From positions 1-64,000 of the forward strand of contig JBGCGF010000080.1 of the NCBI GenBank assembly GCA_045110575.1: 64,000 nt of DNA, written 5' to 3'. Source of the DNA: CALDTK01 sp045110575 (GTDB lineage Bacteria; Bacteroidota; Bacteroidia; Chitinophagales; Saprospiraceae). A program made the translations under genes and the position numbers. A model generated the notes under the pieces. It saw nothing but the letters and a program-made list of their open reading frames with translations. It did not search any database and was not told the origin of the DNA. Below, piece after piece: positions 54,065-62,321 of this stretch (position 1 is the stretch's first letter; every line of letters starts with the position of its first letter).

Positions 54065-55555
54065 TTACTGACAACTAGTAAGTAGTGCGAAAAAGTCAAT
54101 CTCTGATGCTAGATTAAGTGTAGAACCTGTTGCGGTTTCAATAACATCTAAAGGGAATTGAACGATTCCATCTTGCTGCGCCATGAGGTAATCCATTACT
54201 TCTGTCTCAGAAGTAAGAACGCTCGTAGTACCATCGTAATTCAGAGTCGTAACTGGATACGCGAGTGTATAGCAGCTTCCATCATTTATCGCGATGACGA
54301 AGAAGATAGAAGCAGGAACAGCACCTGATCCTTGTCCGTAGCAATTTGAAATGAGGTCATCGTATTCCTGAGCGTTTGCTAAGGTGATGATTTGAGTTCC
54401 CTTAACTACATCGATCGGGAAAATTATGCCTGCGTGCGAGTTTGTATTTACAAATGCAGAAGCTGCAGTTTCATCAACGATTGTTGTTGTCACACCGTCG
54501 ACATCGATATCAAATGGATAGACGAGTGAGTAGCAAGAATCAACAAAGGATTGAGCGATGAAAGCGAGGGCATCTACTTCATAGGTTACAATTCCAAAGC
54601 AATCATTGAGTAGTTCGTTGAAGTCGTCTCCGTCTGCAATAGTTACAGAAGTACCGTCAACCAACGTCACCGTAAAGCTGTACTCGAAATCTGCGAAGCC
54701 TCCGTTGAGGACAAGTGCTGAAAATGCATTCTCGTCTGCAACGCTTACAACAGCGCCATTGAAGTCAATAATGTTGATTGGATAGTCAATTGTGAAGCAG
54801 TCAGTTCCGAAGATTGAGAACGTACCGTTAGTTCCACCGTGGCCTGGTCCATTGCCTGGGCAAGAGCACACTGCGAGGAGGTCGAATAGTTCAGTCTCGT
54901 CAGCTACAGCTACGATTGCTCCTGAAGAATCAACAACATTGAGTGGGAATACAAACGTAAGTGCAGGATTCGCAGCTAGAATGCTAATGAAATCTGCCTC
55001 GTCGACAGCCGTGATGACCGTACCGTCCATGTCTTCCATTGCTACGGGGTAGCTAATGCTTAGACAAGGTGCAGCGTCGAAGAAGAACGCAGGAAATTGT
55101 CCTGTTCCCCAGCCAGCGCCAGGAGTACAAGCAGATACAAACGTTGCTAGGTCAAAACCATCGGCAGCAACTGCAGCTGTTCCGTCTTCTAGCGTCACAT
55201 CGAGTGGGTAGACGAAGTCTGCACTCATTGTATTTGCAGTGAAGTGATTCGTGAACATTGCATCGAAGTCCGCAAGCGTAGTGATCGTGTAAATCACACC
55301 GTCAATATCAAAATCGAATGGTAGGTCGATCTCGATGCATTCGATTTCAATTCCTCCTGTAGAAGAGCTGCTTTGCGTTTGAGTTCCGTTGTTTGCAATG
55401 CGACTTGCTACTGGACTTGTAACCGTATTGGTTACTACTGGAGTAATTGGATTTTCCTCCGTTTGAGTGATTTCGTCCTTCTCGCAAGCTCCGAAGAATA
55501 CCATCATCAGCAAAGCTGCGAAGACTGGTAGAAGACGTGACATTTGATTTTTCAT
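54065..55555 (-). CDS. Lipoprotein with five repeated domains of unknown type
   Basis: 496 residues. The lipobox ends FFGAC (Cys near residue 24). After a 45-residue linker come five repeats of about 70-85 residues. Each begins with C-x-x-[IL]-x-[YL]-P (CIEIDLPFDF, CLSISYPVAM, CFTIDYPINI, CYSLVYPFDI, CYTLAYPVTT), has a middle F.[YF]P[LI][DN]V strand and ends in an acidic helix before the next Cys. Domain not recognised. Probably surface-exposed and cotranscribed with the ECF sigma gene. Confidence 0.8.
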   Translation of the reverse strand: MKNQMSRLLPVFAALLMMVFFGACEKDEITQTEENPITPVVTNTVTSPVASRIANNGTQTQSSSSTGGIEIECIEIDLPFDFDIDGVIYTITTLADFDAMFTNHFTANTMSADFVYPLDVTLEDGTAAVAADGFDLATFVSACTPGAGWGTGQFPAFFFDAAPCLSISYPVAMEDMDGTVITAVDEADFISILAANPALTFVFPLNVVDSSGAIVAVADETELFDLLAVCSCPGNGPGHGGTNGTFSIFGTDCFTIDYPINIIDFNGAVVSVADENAFSALVLNGGFADFEYSFTVTLVDGTSVTIADGDDFNELLNDCFGIVTYEVDALAFIAQSFVDSCYSLVYPFDIDVDGVTTTIVDETAASAFVNTNSHAGIIFPIDVVKGTQIITLANAQEYDDLISNCYGQGSGAVPASIFFVIAINDGSCYTLAYPVTTLNYDGTTSVLTSETEVMDYLMAQQDGIVQFPLDVIETATGSTLNLASEIDFFALLTSCQ

Positions 55556-55739
55556 GTGTTGATTTTTGTGGGGTTCGCTTTACCATATCTTCTTCGATAA
55601 AGGAACGCTGCACTGAGAATGAAAAAAAGATGCTTTTCTTTTAAAAGAGCTATAGACTATGCCTCTCTATAGACTTCAGAAGAGCAGCTGAAGTCTTTTC
55701 TCAATCCACTACCAAAGGCAAGAAGTGTAACACTGCTTA

Positions 55740-55898
55740 GAGCGTGTTTAGGAAATCCAATTCGACTAAAAATTGGCTGATTTTTCACTGGTTTTCGTTA
55801 AAAATGCTCGAAATAGCCAGCTATTCCTTGCGCTTTTTGCCTAAATCAGCAATAATATCATCTCATTTTCGCCAGAATCCGAATTCCTAGACACGCTC
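55740..55898. mobile_element. 159-bp MITE-like element, copy 2
   Basis: Same length as the copy at 16869-17027 and in opposite orientation. TTA flanks it on both sides (55737-55739 and 55899-55901). The internal palindrome is AATAGC/GCTATT (55811-55824), where copy 1 has TTTAGC/GCTAAA, so both arms changed together. Apart from this element, the 55556-55955 gap holds no gene. Confidence 0.8.
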
Positions 55899-55973
55899 TT
55901 AGTTTAAGCAGTAGACCTAGTCAAGATCACCATTGCTCCTCGGTCAACATGACCGTTGTACATTCGCCCACGC

Positions 55974-57155
55974 ATGTATCCTAACCTCTCCTATATCCTT
56001 CACGCCCTCATCGGCACGGAGCGCGATAATTTCCTCTCAATCGTCCAAACGTTTGGACTGTTCCTTGCCCTGGGCACCATAACGGCTGCACTCTTTTTGC
56101 GCTGGGACATGAAACGTCGGTCAGAGCTCGGACAGTTCACTCCAACTACCACGACAATGCGCGTTGGTGAAGGTGCCGGACTCACCGATCTACTCGGAAG
56201 TGGATTCGTTGGCTTTCTGCTAGGCTGGAAGCTTCCACCACTCTTCGCCGGTGTTCAAGGTTCACCGACAGACTTCGTTCTATCTACGCAGGGCAACATA
56301 CTTTTTGGAATACTAGGTGCAGCTGCGTTTGCAGGTTACACTTGGTGGGCTGGACAACAGGAAGCAAAGAAGTACGACGAGCCGAAAACGATCCCTGCGG
56401 TTATGCAACCGTGGTTCCGCACCTCTGACATCGCCATCATAGCCGCCTTGAGTGGTATCGTCGGTGCAAAGGTCTTTGGCATCTTCGAAGTACCGCCGAG
56501 CTCTATCAGTGAGTTTTTTACTCAATTTTTCAGCGGCCAAGGTCTTGCGATTTATGGTGGCCTGATCGCTGGATTCTTCGGCGTCTGGTTTTACATGAAG
56601 CGAAACAACCTCGCATTTTGGCCTATGGCAGATGCGTTTGCCCCTGGCATGCTAATCGGCGTAGGTGTTGGCCGTATGGGTTGTCAACTCTCTGGTGATG
56701 GCGATTGGGGAATCGACAACCTCGCTGCTACCCCAGACTGGTGGCTCCTTCCTGACTGGATGTGGTCTTACCGATTCCCGCACAACGTCATCAACGAAGG
56801 CATTCCTATTCCAGGTTGTGACGTCGAATACTGCATGCAGTTAGCCAATCCTGTCTACCCTACCCCATTCTACGAAATCATCATGCTCATAGGCTTAGGT
56901 TTAATCCTTTGGTCTATCCGTAAATGGGCTGGCAGCTGGCCAGGCCTCTTAATGGGACTCTACCTCATCGCCAATGGTATAGAGCGTATTTTCATCGAAA
57001 AGATCCGTGTCAATGCCGTTTACGATTTCATGGGCTTTCAACCGACGCAAGCAGAGATCATTTCTGTGATTTCTATCCTGATCGGCTTAGCTATCTGTAT
57101 CAACACCATGCGAAAAGGAAAGCGCGACTATAGCATGTCGACTAATCCTTGGTAA
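55974..57155 (+). CDS. lgt: Prolipoprotein diacylglyceryl transferase
   Basis: 393 residues from the ATG of MYPNLSYILHALIG; a TTG six codons upstream is less likely. It is an inner-membrane enzyme that adds diacylglycerol to the lipobox Cys. The Lgt signature is VGVGRMGCQLSGDGDWG, preceded by QGLAIYGGLIAGFFGVWFYMKR and followed by YRFPHNVINEG and YPTPFYEIIM. It is longer than the roughly 290 residues of E. coli Lgt, with an insert carrying CDVEYCMQ before the last helices, as in other Bacteroidota. Confidence 0.94.
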   Translation: MYPNLSYILHALIGTERDNFLSIVQTFGLFLALGTITAALFLRWDMKRRSELGQFTPTTTTMRVGEGAGLTDLLGSGFVGFLLGWKLPPLFAGVQGSPTDFVLSTQGNILFGILGAAAFAGYTWWAGQQEAKKYDEPKTIPAVMQPWFRTSDIAIIAALSGIVGAKVFGIFEVPPSSISEFFTQFFSGQGLAIYGGLIAGFFGVWFYMKRNNLAFWPMADAFAPGMLIGVGVGRMGCQLSGDGDWGIDNLAATPDWWLLPDWMWSYRFPHNVINEGIPIPGCDVEYCMQLANPVYPTPFYEIIMLIGLGLILWSIRKWAGSWPGLLMGLYLIANGIERIFIEKIRVNAVYDFMGFQPTQAEIISVISILIGLAICINTMRKGKRDYSMSTNPW

Positions 57156-57698
57156 ATCGGACAAGGGATCTGAGACTTCCTTAGGGACGTAGGCAGCGCT
57201 TGACATGTCAAACACCCTAACGTTAATTCGGGGCTCTGCATGTTTAGGCTTCCGTTTCGTGGGGTCGTAAAACCACCTACTGATTCTATTTTTTTCTGTG
57301 TCTTAGAATTACTGCTTGCTCTTGGCTTTCCGCGTTCGACCCCACGTTATTGTGGGGTTCGACTACTTCGCAGTCGCGAGAAGTACCTCCTTGCCAGCGT
57401 TAGCTTAGCATAAACTTGTTACTTAGCTATAAAAGCCCACGCGTATCAAATTAGCGTCTCGACTTTGCATACTTTGCTCTCTTGCGTAGACGCGAAGCGG
57501 CCGTTGCGGTTCAATACATGTCGTAAAATGAACCGAAGGCGAGCCAAACATCTCGAGTCCGGCAGCGAAGCGCTGGCTTACATCCCAAATCCTAAGTACT
57601 GATCGCTTTGCGATCAATTTCAGCTTCCGCCAAAACCTAAGACCCCATACTGATGTTTGTACCCTCGTAGCATCTAAGGCTACTCAAACAACATAAAT
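57156..57698. other. Intergenic region between lgt and the peroxiredoxin gene
   Basis: No gene supported over 543 bases. It holds a short hairpin (ACCCCAC-GTTATT-GTGGGGT near 57336-57357), a related GTGGGGTCGTAAAACC, and one exact 14-mer repeat at 57623. Confidence 0.5.
57623..57636 (+). repeat. 14-mer repeat, C variant
   Basis: Intergenic, 63 bases before the peroxiredoxin start, not part of a hairpin. Confidence 0.9.
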
Positions 57699-58166
57699 AT
57701 GGCTCTTTCAAAAGGCGATGTCGCTCCAGTATTCACGCTCAACAACACCAACAACGAACCGGTATCACTTACTGCACACCAGGGCAAGCCAGTCGTCGTT
57801 TTATTCTTCCCACTCGCCTTCACCGGTGTATGTACAGAAGAGATGTGTACGATGCGCGACAACATGGCCAAGTACGAAGCAGTTGATGCTCAAGTACTCG
57901 CTATCTCTGTAGACAGCCCGTTTACACTCGCTCAGTTTAAAGAGAAAGAGAACCTCAACTTCCCACTCCTTTCAGACTTCAACAAGTCGGCTACCAAGGA
58001 TTACGGTGTCTTTTACGAAGACTTCTTCGGCATGCACGGCGTGTCTAAGCGTTCTGCATTTGTCGTCGACGCAGAAGGTAAAATCGCATATGCTGAAGTA
58101 CTAGAAAGCGCTGGTGATCAGCCAAACTACCATGCAATCCAAGAAACAGTAAGGTCACTTTCGTAG
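57699..58166 (+). CDS. Peroxiredoxin (AhpC/TSA, AhpE-like)
   Basis: 155 residues. The peroxidatic Cys45 lies in PLAFTGVCTEEMC, with Thr and Pro of the PxxxTxxC-type motif, and a second Cys50 follows. VLAISVDSPFTLAQFKEKENLNFPLLSDF and the C-terminal SKRSAFVVDAEGKIAYAEV complete the fold. It reduces hydrogen peroxide and organic peroxides in the cytoplasm. The electron donor is not evident from its neighbours. Confidence 0.92.
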   Translation: MALSKGDVAPVFTLNNTNNEPVSLTAHQGKPVVVLFFPLAFTGVCTEEMCTMRDNMAKYEAVDAQVLAISVDSPFTLAQFKEKENLNFPLLSDFNKSATKDYGVFYEDFFGMHGVSKRSAFVVDAEGKIAYAEVLESAGDQPNYHAIQETVRSLS

Positions 58167-58189
58167 TTAACCTTATTGTGTAGTGCATA

Positions 58190-58239
58190 GAACTCGCCAA
58201 CCGTCCAAAATTTACGGATTAAAGGCAGTTGGCGAGTTC
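58190..58239. repeat. Inverted repeat before clpS
   Basis: GAACTCGCCAAC and its exact reverse complement GTTGGCGAGTTC enclose 26 bases with an inner CCGT/ACGG pair. It follows the peroxiredoxin stop and overlaps the -33 element of the clpS promoter. No T tract follows. Confidence 0.6.
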
Positions 58240-58260
58240 GTAGCCTAGCTCTTATCTTTG
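58229..58260 (+). promoter_or_regulatory. Probable Bacteroidota-type promoter of clpS-aat
   Basis: TTG at 58229-58231 and TATCTTTG at 58253-58260, with a 21-base spacer. This fits the TTG / TAnnTTTG consensus of the primary sigma factor in Bacteroidota. Transcription would start about 25 bases before the clpS ATG. Confidence 0.55.
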
Positions 58261-58293
58261 CGCCAGCTTTAAAGGCTGTCGAATTCAATTCCT

Positions 58294-58602
58294 ATGTTCC
58301 AAGTTTCCTCACATAACGACCCTGATACGCTCGAGCTCGAAGAGGTAGACGTATTGGAAGCCATTCTCGAAGAGTCACAGTTGATCGTTTACAACGACGA
58401 TCACAACACCTTTGACTGGGTTATCGAATGCCTCATTGAGGTCATCGGTCAAACGAGTACACAGGCAGAGCAGAATGCCATGATCATTCATTACAAAGGC
58501 AAAGCAACGGTTAAGTCTGGCCCCCTTGAAGTATTGAAGCCATACAAGGACTCGCTCATCGAGCGCGGTCTTTCGGCTGTGATCGAAGGTCAACACGCCT
58601 AA
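58294..58602 (+). CDS. clpS: ClpS adaptor protein
   Basis: 102 residues. The core VYNDDHNTFDWVIECLIEVIGQTSTQAEQNAMIIHYKGKATVKSG and the end YKDSLIERGLSAVIE are the ClpS fold. The DDHNT(F) stretch and the D-W pair line the pocket that binds N-terminal Leu, Phe, Trp or Tyr. It hands N-degron proteins to ClpAP/ClpCP. The aat gene follows after 37 bases, so the adaptor and the enzyme that makes its ligand are produced together. Confidence 0.95.
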   Translation: MFQVSSHNDPDTLELEEVDVLEAILEESQLIVYNDDHNTFDWVIECLIEVIGQTSTQAEQNAMIIHYKGKATVKSGPLEVLKPYKDSLIERGLSAVIEGQHA

Positions 58603-58639
58603 TTACCTACTTCTTCTAACTTCTAGAGCACCTGCTGAT

Positions 58640-59359
58640 TTGTGGTTAGGCGACGACATGTCATTTCCTGATGTCCAACTTGCCGATCCGCAAGGGATGC
58701 TTGCCGTGGGCGGAGACTACGATTGGCGCCGCTTAGTAATCGCCTACTCTCAAGGGATTTTTCCATGGAGTGGCCCTGACGAACCGATCGTCTGGTGGAG
58801 CCCTGACCCACGCTACGTCATCTTCCCTCACAAGCTTCGCGTCAAACGAAGCATGCGTCCGCTCATCAATAATCGCCGCTTCAAGGTTACCTACGACACG
58901 CACTTCGCCGAGGTGATCGAAGCCTGCAAGCACTCTCCTCGCCAAGGCGAAGAAGTCGGCTCATGGATCACCGAAGACCTCATGGACGGCTACATCCGTC
59001 TGCATGAAGAAGGATTCGCGCATTCCGTTGAAGTCTGGAACGAAGAAGGCGAACTCGTAGGAGGTCTATATGGCGTAGGTCTAGGAAAAGTCTTCTGCGG
59101 TGAAAGCATGTTTTCACGCGTCAGCAACGCGAGCAAGTATGCGCTTATTCACCTGATCAAAAACCTACGTCGACGAGACTATTGGTTGATCGATTGCCAA
59201 ATGGCCACCGAGCATCTTATCAGCTTGGGCGCCGAACCGATCTCTAGGCGTGAGTTCTCTCATACGCTTTCGCAAAACGAGCTAGACGATACCGACCGAG
59301 GATCATGGAGCGACCTCTTTACCGATGAGGCACTCGACGATAAGCTGCCTCGAAATTAA
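58640..59359 (+). CDS. aat: Leucyl/phenylalanyl-tRNA-protein transferase
   Basis: 239 residues from a TTG (58640); the ATG at 58658 (MSFPDVQLADP) is an alternative that loses six residues. The family core is GMLAVGGDYDWRRLVIAYSQGIFPW, VWWSPDPR, GSWITEDLMDGYIRLHEEGFAHSVEVW, GLYGVGLGKVFCGESMFS and WLIDCQMATEHLISLGAEPISR. It adds Leu or Phe from charged tRNA to proteins with N-terminal Arg or Lys, creating degrons read by ClpS. Confidence 0.95.
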   Translation: MWLGDDMSFPDVQLADPQGMLAVGGDYDWRRLVIAYSQGIFPWSGPDEPIVWWSPDPRYVIFPHKLRVKRSMRPLINNRRFKVTYDTHFAEVIEACKHSPRQGEEVGSWITEDLMDGYIRLHEEGFAHSVEVWNEEGELVGGLYGVGLGKVFCGESMFSRVSNASKYALIHLIKNLRRRDYWLIDCQMATEHLISLGAEPISRREFSHTLSQNELDDTDRGSWSDLFTDEALDDKLPRN

Positions 59360-59545
59360 TTGAAAAGGGGAAAACTAGATCGTCAACAGTAGCACCCGAG
59401 ACGCATTTCATCGCAGAGGTAGCTTCGCCACTACGCAAAGAGGCAGAGGACGCAGAGCGAGACGTGCGGACCAAACGCGGGGGCCTTTATAGCGTAGCTA
59501 CTTCGAAGCTTTTGGCAAAGCAACCTGCGCGCCGCGTTAGCGTTC

Positions 59546-59592
59546 GGCTGCCCTGAGCGCAGCCGAACGGGTAGAGAGCGATTTATCGCGTC
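59546..59592 (-). repeat. Dispersed intergenic repeat, copy 2
   Basis: Reverse complement of the block at 21610-21660, with one base and the four-base spacer differing. It lies downstream of the peptide deformylase gene. Confidence 0.6.
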
Positions 59593-59606
59593 GTCCATAG
59601 GTAAGG

Positions 59607-60215
59607 TTACGGTTTGCCTTGATGCTCTGATAAATGGTCCAGGTAAAGAATACCGCTGAGATGATCGATCTCGTGCTGAAAAATCACAGCCGTAAAATCT
59701 TCAATCCGCTCTTGATGGCGTGAGCCGTCTCGTTTGTTGTATGCCAACTCAATCCATTTAGACCGCAGGCATTTCTCTTTTCGATTAGGGATTGATAAAC
59801 AGCCTTCCGTTCCTTCTCGTTGCTCTTCCGAATACGTGACGATGGTCGGATTGATGTACACCTCGAAAGGCAATTCTTCCTTGTCGAAGCGCTGCACCCA
59901 AATGATTTGCTTCAGGATACCAACCTGTGGAGCTGCGATCCCTACACCGAGAGACATGCTGTCGCGTACCGTTGCAAAAAGTCGATCAACAAACAGCTCT
60001 AAAACAGGGTCTTTCTTTTTGAATTTAACCGGTTCGGCAACCTGGCGTAGCAACAGCGAATCTGATGTACTGCTAATTTTCCAAACCCGCATGGGAGTTG
60101 ACGCGTCAGCAGAGTTGATGATGGCAGCTTGCTTAGTATTGAAACCTGCGTGTGTAGATCGCTGACAAGCGACACCTAGGATTAACATTAAAAGAAGAGG
60201 ACCTAGCGTTTTCAT
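59607..60215 (-). CDS. def: Peptide deformylase with lipoprotein signal peptide
   Basis: 202 residues. All three metal motifs are intact: G90-V-G-I-A-A-P-Q97, E137-G-C139-L-S and H181-E-I-D-H185. The metal ligands are therefore C139, H181 and H185, with E182 as general acid/base. The enzyme normally removes formyl groups from nascent chains in the cytoplasm. Here the N-terminus is MKTLGPLLLMLILGVAC, a classical lipobox with Cys17, predicting export and lipid anchoring, followed by about 25 extra residues before the catalytic domain. A second, cytoplasmic deformylase presumably exists elsewhere. Confidence 0.9.
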   Translation of the reverse strand: MKTLGPLLLMLILGVACQRSTHAGFNTKQAAIINSADASTPMRVWKISSTSDSLLLRQVAEPVKFKKKDPVLELFVDRLFATVRDSMSLGVGIAAPQVGILKQIIWVQRFDKEELPFEVYINPTIVTYSEEQREGTEGCLSIPNRKEKCLRSKWIELAYNKRDGSRHQERIEDFTAVIFQHEIDHLSGILYLDHLSEHQGKP

Positions 60216-60304
60216 GGAGTAAACATACAGGTTGTGATGTTCGAACCTAACAACTAGAGCGGTTCCCTGAATGGAGCTTGCGGAATTGAAGGGCCGCGGT
60301 GCTC

Positions 60305-60352
60305 CACAATTGCTAGTTGATAATTGCTAGTTGATAATTGTTAATTGATAAT
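60305..60352 (+). repeat. Three short tandem repeats
   Basis: ATTGCTAGTTGATA occurs twice, followed by the variant ATTGTTAATTGATA, in the leader of the M23 peptidase gene. Confidence 0.7.
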
Positions 60353-60494
60353 GTTCATGATGGCCTTCAGGGACGTGAGTTACCGCTCAAAGAATCGTAG
60401 TAAGCCTACGAAAATGCATGACACTATTGCATCTTGCACCCCATTCAACGCTGACGCGCTAAGCCCCTTACCGCTCCTTGACTGAAACACTGTT

Positions 60495-62177
60495 ATGAAA
60501 CGCTACACACTTACACTATTCCTCCTTTGCCTGGTTGCGTCACTTTCTGCGCAAGAAGCAAGCCCAGAACTTGGAACAGCACTCTATCCAAAGGGCACCT
60601 ACCGCTCTCCGGTCAATCATCCGATCAAGATTTCAGGAACGTTTGGTGAGCTGCGAAGCGACCACTTTCATATGGGCATCGACGTCAAGAGTGCTCGTGG
60701 TGTTGGAGGAGACAATCTATATGCAGTCGCAGATGGATACATTAATCGTATACGCATTTCAGCAACAGGATATGGAAATGCCCTCTACATAGATCACCCC
60801 AACGGTACAAGGTCACTGTACGGACACATGGACAGCTTCACTCCGGACATTCAGCGCTGGGTCGATTCGGTACACTACGCCCAGGAGAGCTTTGAAATTA
60901 ATGTCGAGGCTCTCTCTCCTGACCTCTTTCCTATAAAGCGCGGACAGAAGCTCGGTACTATGGGTAACACCGGTTCTAGTTTTGGCGCACACCTTCACTA
61001 CGAACTGCGCTTGCAGGAAAACGATGCGGCGTTCAATCCTTTGCTCTTCGATTTCCCGGTGAAGGATACCCGAGCACCTGAGATGCGTGGTTTGACGGTT
61101 TTCATGAAAGAAGGAAATGGAGCCGCGAGAGCGATCAACAGGTTTGCCAAGCTAATCGAGCAAGGAAACGACTATACGCTTTCCAATGAAGTACATGTAC
61201 CTCCAGGAGAAATTGGCTTTGGACTCAAAACATACGACCGCCAAGAGGGGACGCGTAATTCAAATGGAGTGTATCAAATTGAAAGCCGCGCCAATGGTCA
61301 ACTGCACTGGCAGGCGACTTACGACACGATTGCGTTTGAAGAGACGCGTTATATCCAAGCACACTATGACTTCGAAGGCAAGGCAAACAAGAAAGGCTAC
61401 TTCTACCGGATGCATCGACTTCCAGGAGACGAACTACCTATCTATGACGTGAAGCCGCGCGACGGCTGGCTTAACTTGGGTTTTGGCGAAAGCAGAAAAA
61501 TGGTAATGTCGAGTCGCGACCCGTTTGGTAACTCCGCAACCTTAAGCTTTACGGTCATTGCCGACCTACCGGAAGAGGCTCCGGCCCAACCGTCTTACAA
61601 TTACCTGCTCCCTCAAAATGAAGGATCGATACTCAATATCGGATCAGCAGAGTTGCTACTCTCCGACAAGAGTCTATACCACGACACCTACCTCACGGCC
61701 AACGTAAGCGATGTAACTGTTGCTGGCGCATATAGTCGTTGTTATACCATCGGCAATCCTAATGAGCCAATTCACGTTTCCGCAAAACTTCAGATCTCCC
61801 TGCACGATGTGCCCATGGGATTGAGACCAAATACGTATCTGTCGAATTGTGATGATGCAGAAGAAGACATAATAACAGGAAAACTCACCACTGGATCAAC
61901 CCACTTGGAGGTCAACCTTAGCTCTTGGGGCAGCTTTTGCCTTCGTGTCGATCAACGTAAACCGACGATCAAGGTCCTTGACCGATACACGTACGTGCTC
62001 GCCGATGATATTTCGAGTGAGCGAGACTTACGTTATCGGGTAAGTCAAGGCGACACGTGGGTTCTGGCGAATTACGACGCGAAAAAAGGTCGCCTTACGG
62101 TGCGTAAAGACAAGGTAAAAGCAGGAAAAATTACTGTTGAAGCCTGGGACAAAGCAGGTAATCGTGCGGTGTATTAG
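60495..62177 (+). CDS. Secreted M23 (LytM) family metallopeptidase
   Basis: 560 residues. Signal peptide MKRYTLTLFLLCLVASLSAQ. The LytM domain lies at about 40-200, with zinc motifs HFHMGIDV (H near 57, D near 62) and the catalytic HxH in GSSFGAHLHYELR near residue 166. GYGNALYIDHPNGTRSLYGHM is also typical. A beta-rich C-terminal part of 350 residues is not recognised. It would cut peptide cross-links of peptidoglycan in the periplasm, or act as an inactive activator. Confidence 0.9.
   Translation: MKRYTLTLFLLCLVASLSAQEASPELGTALYPKGTYRSPVNHPIKISGTFGELRSDHFHMGIDVKSARGVGGDNLYAVADGYINRIRISATGYGNALYIDHPNGTRSLYGHMDSFTPDIQRWVDSVHYAQESFEINVEALSPDLFPIKRGQKLGTMGNTGSSFGAHLHYELRLQENDAAFNPLLFDFPVKDTRAPEMRGLTVFMKEGNGAARAINRFAKLIEQGNDYTLSNEVHVPPGEIGFGLKTYDRQEGTRNSNGVYQIESRANGQLHWQATYDTIAFEETRYIQAHYDFEGKANKKGYFYRMHRLPGDELPIYDVKPRDGWLNLGFGESRKMVMSSRDPFGNSATLSFTVIADLPEEAPAQPSYNYLLPQNEGSILNIGSAELLLSDKSLYHDTYLTANVSDVTVAGAYSRCYTIGNPNEPIHVSAKLQISLHDVPMGLRPNTYLSNCDDAEEDIITGKLTTGSTHLEVNLSSWGSFCLRVDQRKPTIKVLDRYTYVLADDISSERDLRYRVSQGDTWVLANYDAKKGRLTVRKDKVKAGKITVEAWDKAGNRAVY
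61480..61493 (-). repeat. 14-mer repeat, T variant
   Basis: In the M23 peptidase gene. The plus strand codes FGES. Confidence 0.9.
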
Positions 62178-62321
62178 CCGCTCGCAGGTGTGATGCAAAG
62201 CAAGTCCGTTTGATTGCAAGAGAATATTAGCTTTACGGCACTCCGGACGGAAGCGTTGACGTAAACACACTGTTGTGTCGGCGGCCATGTCCTATTTCGA
62301 AACTTAATTCGCAATTTGACT

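Noticed and set aside
57330..57380. tRNA-like segment with GGTTCGACT
   Set aside because: No acceptor stem or anticodon arm could be built around it.
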